Below are positions 5,708 through 7,398 of a DNA stretch of 7,398 bases, in pieces; position 1 is the first letter of the stretch, and every line of letters begins with the position of its first letter. A model generated the notes under the pieces. It saw nothing but the letters and a program-made list of their open reading frames with translations, had not been told where the DNA came from and ran no database searches. The DNA is from NAT127 sp041655035 (lineage in GTDB: Bacteria > Pseudomonadota > Gammaproteobacteria > Pseudomonadales > Porticoccaceae), in assembly GCA_041655035.1 (NCBI GenBank), contig JBAZCN010000160.1, positions 1 through 7,398 on the forward strand, read 5' to 3'. A program made the position numbers and the translations under genes.

Positions 5708-7398
5708 ATGGACAATACCCCCGCTATGGATAACCCTCGCGCTTCCCGCCCGATGATCCTGATCGGCACCCTCCAGGGAGGGCTGCTGTGGTGGCTGTGG
5801 CGGGCGGCGGGCGAAGGCCTCTGGCCCGCCACCCAGCCGATCTGGATGGGCGCCCTGCTGTGGGGCGGGCTGGCGGCGCCACTGGCCTACTATCTGTCGG
5901 AAAACACCGGCCTCGGCGGCCGCCGCCGCGCGCTATTGCTGCTGGCGTTCACCGCGGTACAAACACTGCTGGGCGCCTACGCCGGCTGGATGGAAAGCCC
6001 GTCGGGCTCCGTCGAGCGCGCCCTGCGCCTCGATTCGCTCGGCACTTTTGGCCAGATAACCGCCGCCCTGATCATGGGCTTCATCGCGCTCAGCCTCGCT
6101 TGCGGCTGGCGGCGCGGCCGCTGGGACTACCAACGGCTGTTCCGCCTGGCGTGGCGCAACGGCGGGCTGTGCGCCAGTGCCGCCGGTGTTACCGCACTGT
6201 TCTGGATCGTCCTGTTCGCCGGCGCCATGCTGATGGACATCATCGGCATCGGCTTTATCCGGGAGTTGATCGCCAAACCGATATTCGCCTTCCCGGTGAC
6301 GGGAATGATCGTCGCCGCGGCATTTGCCCTCGGCCACACCCGCGCGTCGATGCTCGACAATCTCCGGCACTTCTGGCTGGCACTCAACAGCTGGCTGCTG
6401 CCGCTGTTGCTGGCTTTTGGCGCGATGTGGGTGGCGGCCCTGCCGTTCACCGGTGTCGGACCGCTGTTCGACACCCGCTCGGCGGCATTCATCCTGCTGT
6501 GGTTTGCCGCGCTGGCGGTGAATTTTCTCAATTGCGCCTGGCAGGATGGCCGCGCTCCGCCGCCCTATCCCACCTGGCTGGCCAGGATCGTCGGCTACGG
6601 GTGGCTGTCCCTGCCCGTGGTCGCGGCCATAGCCGGCTGGGCCCTGCTGCTGCGGGTCCGCCAGCACGGCTGGACCGAAGACCGCGTGTGGGCAGCTCTG
6701 GTATGGCTGATGGCCGCAGGCTATGCCGTCGGTTACGGATTGTCGCTGATTCCCCGCCGCGGCGGGCGACCGTGGATGGCCACCGTCGCCCGAACCAATA
6801 TCCCCATGGCGCTGTTTCTGGCCGCGGCCCTGACTTTACTGGCCAGCCCCATAGGAGACCCGCGGCGCATCGCGGTCGCCAGCCAGGTCGCCCGGTTGCA
6901 GGGCGGCGCCGTGGCCGCCGAGCACTTCGATTACGACTATCTGCGCTGGCGCACCGGTCGCTGGGGCACCCAGGCCCTGGCCATGCTGGGCGAAGGTCCC
7001 GACGAAGCCATCGCCAGCCGCGCCCGGCAGGCGCTGGCGCGACAAGTCCAGTACCCCGGAAAAGTCGCTGACGCCCCGCTCCTCGACCGGGGCGAAGCCC
7101 GGGCCCGCATCGAACTTCTCGGCGCCGCCGGCGACGCCGCCGGGGTGATGGACAGTCTGGTGGATTATCTGCGCGAGGGCGATCGGCCGTGGAACGTCGC
7201 CGCCTGTCTCCAGCCCCGCCAGCGCTGCGCCATCTGGCTCGAGGATCTCGACAACGACGGGCGCGAGGAAGCCTTGCTGCTCACCGCTTACGATACGATG
7301 GGCGTTACCAGTGCCATGGTGCTCGCCGCCGATGACAGCGGCTGGCGCCATGTCGCCACCGTCAATCACAGCCTGCGCTTCGCGCAGTGGACCAAGGC
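5708..7398 (+). CDS. DUF4153 polytopic inner-membrane protein, truncated by window edge
   Basis: The frame is open from ATG 5708 to the last base (563 residues seen, C-terminus missing), so a stop-bounded search would miss it. It begins MDNTPAMDNPRASRP and has about ten to eleven hydrophobic segments, roughly at residues 16-31, 45-62, 74-92, 115-132, 155-180, 192-209, 224-246, 257-275, 298-316, 326-346 and 365-380. 'RWDYQRLFRLAWRN' (138-151), 'LPFTGVGPLF' (245-254), 'YPTWLARIV' (287-295), 'PRRIAVASQVARL' (385-397) and 'FDYDYLRW' (407-414) are landmarks I recognise from DUF4153 proteins of Pseudomonas and relatives. No biochemical role is known to me. After the last membrane segment comes a soluble tail from about 382 with 'DLDNDGREE' (513-521). 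ATG 5708 has a weak GGA eight bases upstream; ATG 5726 has none. A TATAGT at 5675-5680 could be a -10 box but lacks a clear -35. Confidence 0.85.
   Translation, partial: MDNTPAMDNPRASRPMILIGTLQGGLLWWLWRAAGEGLWPATQPIWMGALLWGGLAAPLAYYLSENTGLGGRRRALLLLAFTAVQTLLGAYAGWMESPSGSVERALRLDSLGTFGQITAALIMGFIALSLACGWRRGRWDYQRLFRLAWRNGGLCASAAGVTALFWIVLFAGAMLMDIIGIGFIRELIAKPIFAFPVTGMIVAAAFALGHTRASMLDNLRHFWLALNSWLLPLLLAFGAMWVAALPFTGVGPLFDTRSAAFILLWFAALAVNFLNCAWQDGRAPPPYPTWLARIVGYGWLSLPVVAAIAGWALLLRVRQHGWTEDRVWAALVWLMAAGYAVGYGLSLIPRRGGRPWMATVARTNIPMALFLAAALTLLASPIGDPRRIAVASQVARLQGGAVAAEHFDYDYLRWRTGRWGTQALAMLGEGPDEAIASRARQALARQVQYPGKVADAPLLDRGEARARIELLGAAGDAAGVMDSLVDYLREGDRPWNVAACLQPRQRCAIWLEDLDNDGREEALLLTAYDTMGVTSAMVLAADDSGWRHVATVNHSLRFAQWTK

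Noticed and set aside
5695..5733. 12-codon upstream frame (ATG GAA TCT CAC CAT ... TAA) overlapping the DUF4153 start
   Set aside because: It has no ribosome-binding site and no leader-peptide pattern such as repeated codons; overlap with the real start looks incidental.
5788..7071. 427-codon frame on the plus strand inside the DUF4153 region
   Set aside because: Its product is Arg/Pro/Gly-rich and family-less, while the overlapping frame from 5708 gives well-formed membrane segments and recognisable DUF4153 landmarks.

Overview
The window is GC-rich, densely coded chromosomal DNA of a proteobacterium, most likely a gammaproteobacterium. Three things point there: a SelO whose catalytic residues fall at the numbers I recall for the Pseudomonas syringae enzyme, a Nu-class (YfcG-type) glutathione transferase, and a DUF4153 membrane protein of the kind common in Pseudomonas and relatives. 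An LpxR-type outer-membrane protein shows the cell is Gram-negative. I see no transposase, integrase, phage gene, CRISPR array, tRNA or rRNA. This looks like ordinary core or soft-core genome, not an island.

Layout. (1) Positions 1-348, plus strand: C-terminal end of a luciferase-like flavin monooxygenase, entering from the left. (2) A 68-base gap between convergent genes, holding an imperfect hairpin. (3) Minus strand, read right to left: a lipoprotein of the phospholipase D / cardiolipin synthase C type (3544-1973), then, 56 bases on, the protein adenylyltransferase SelO (1916-417); probably one operon. (4) A 259-base divergent promoter region (3545-3803) with candidate promoters in both directions and a repeated GGTATTTTGC element on the minus side. 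(5) Plus strand: a Nu-class glutathione transferase (3804-4496), then, after a 103-base gap containing a perfect 14-base palindrome, an LpxR-family lipid A 3'-O-deacylase (4600-5613). (6) A hairpin after lpxR, then a DUF4153 polytopic membrane protein from 5708 that runs off the right edge. This last gene has no stop in the window and is overlain by a long out-of-frame shadow.

Two themes run through the genes. SelO, the YfcG-like transferase and the flavin monooxygenase are redox-linked; SelO is known to affect protein S-glutathionylation, and YfcG-type enzymes are glutathione-dependent disulfide reductases. The PLD lipoprotein, LpxR and the DUF4153 protein belong to the cell envelope, the first two acting on membrane lipids. 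Whether these neighbours cooperate is inference. I did not find a convincing undescribed system. The best leads are regulatory: the repeated element in the PLD promoter and the palindrome over the putative lpxR -10 box.
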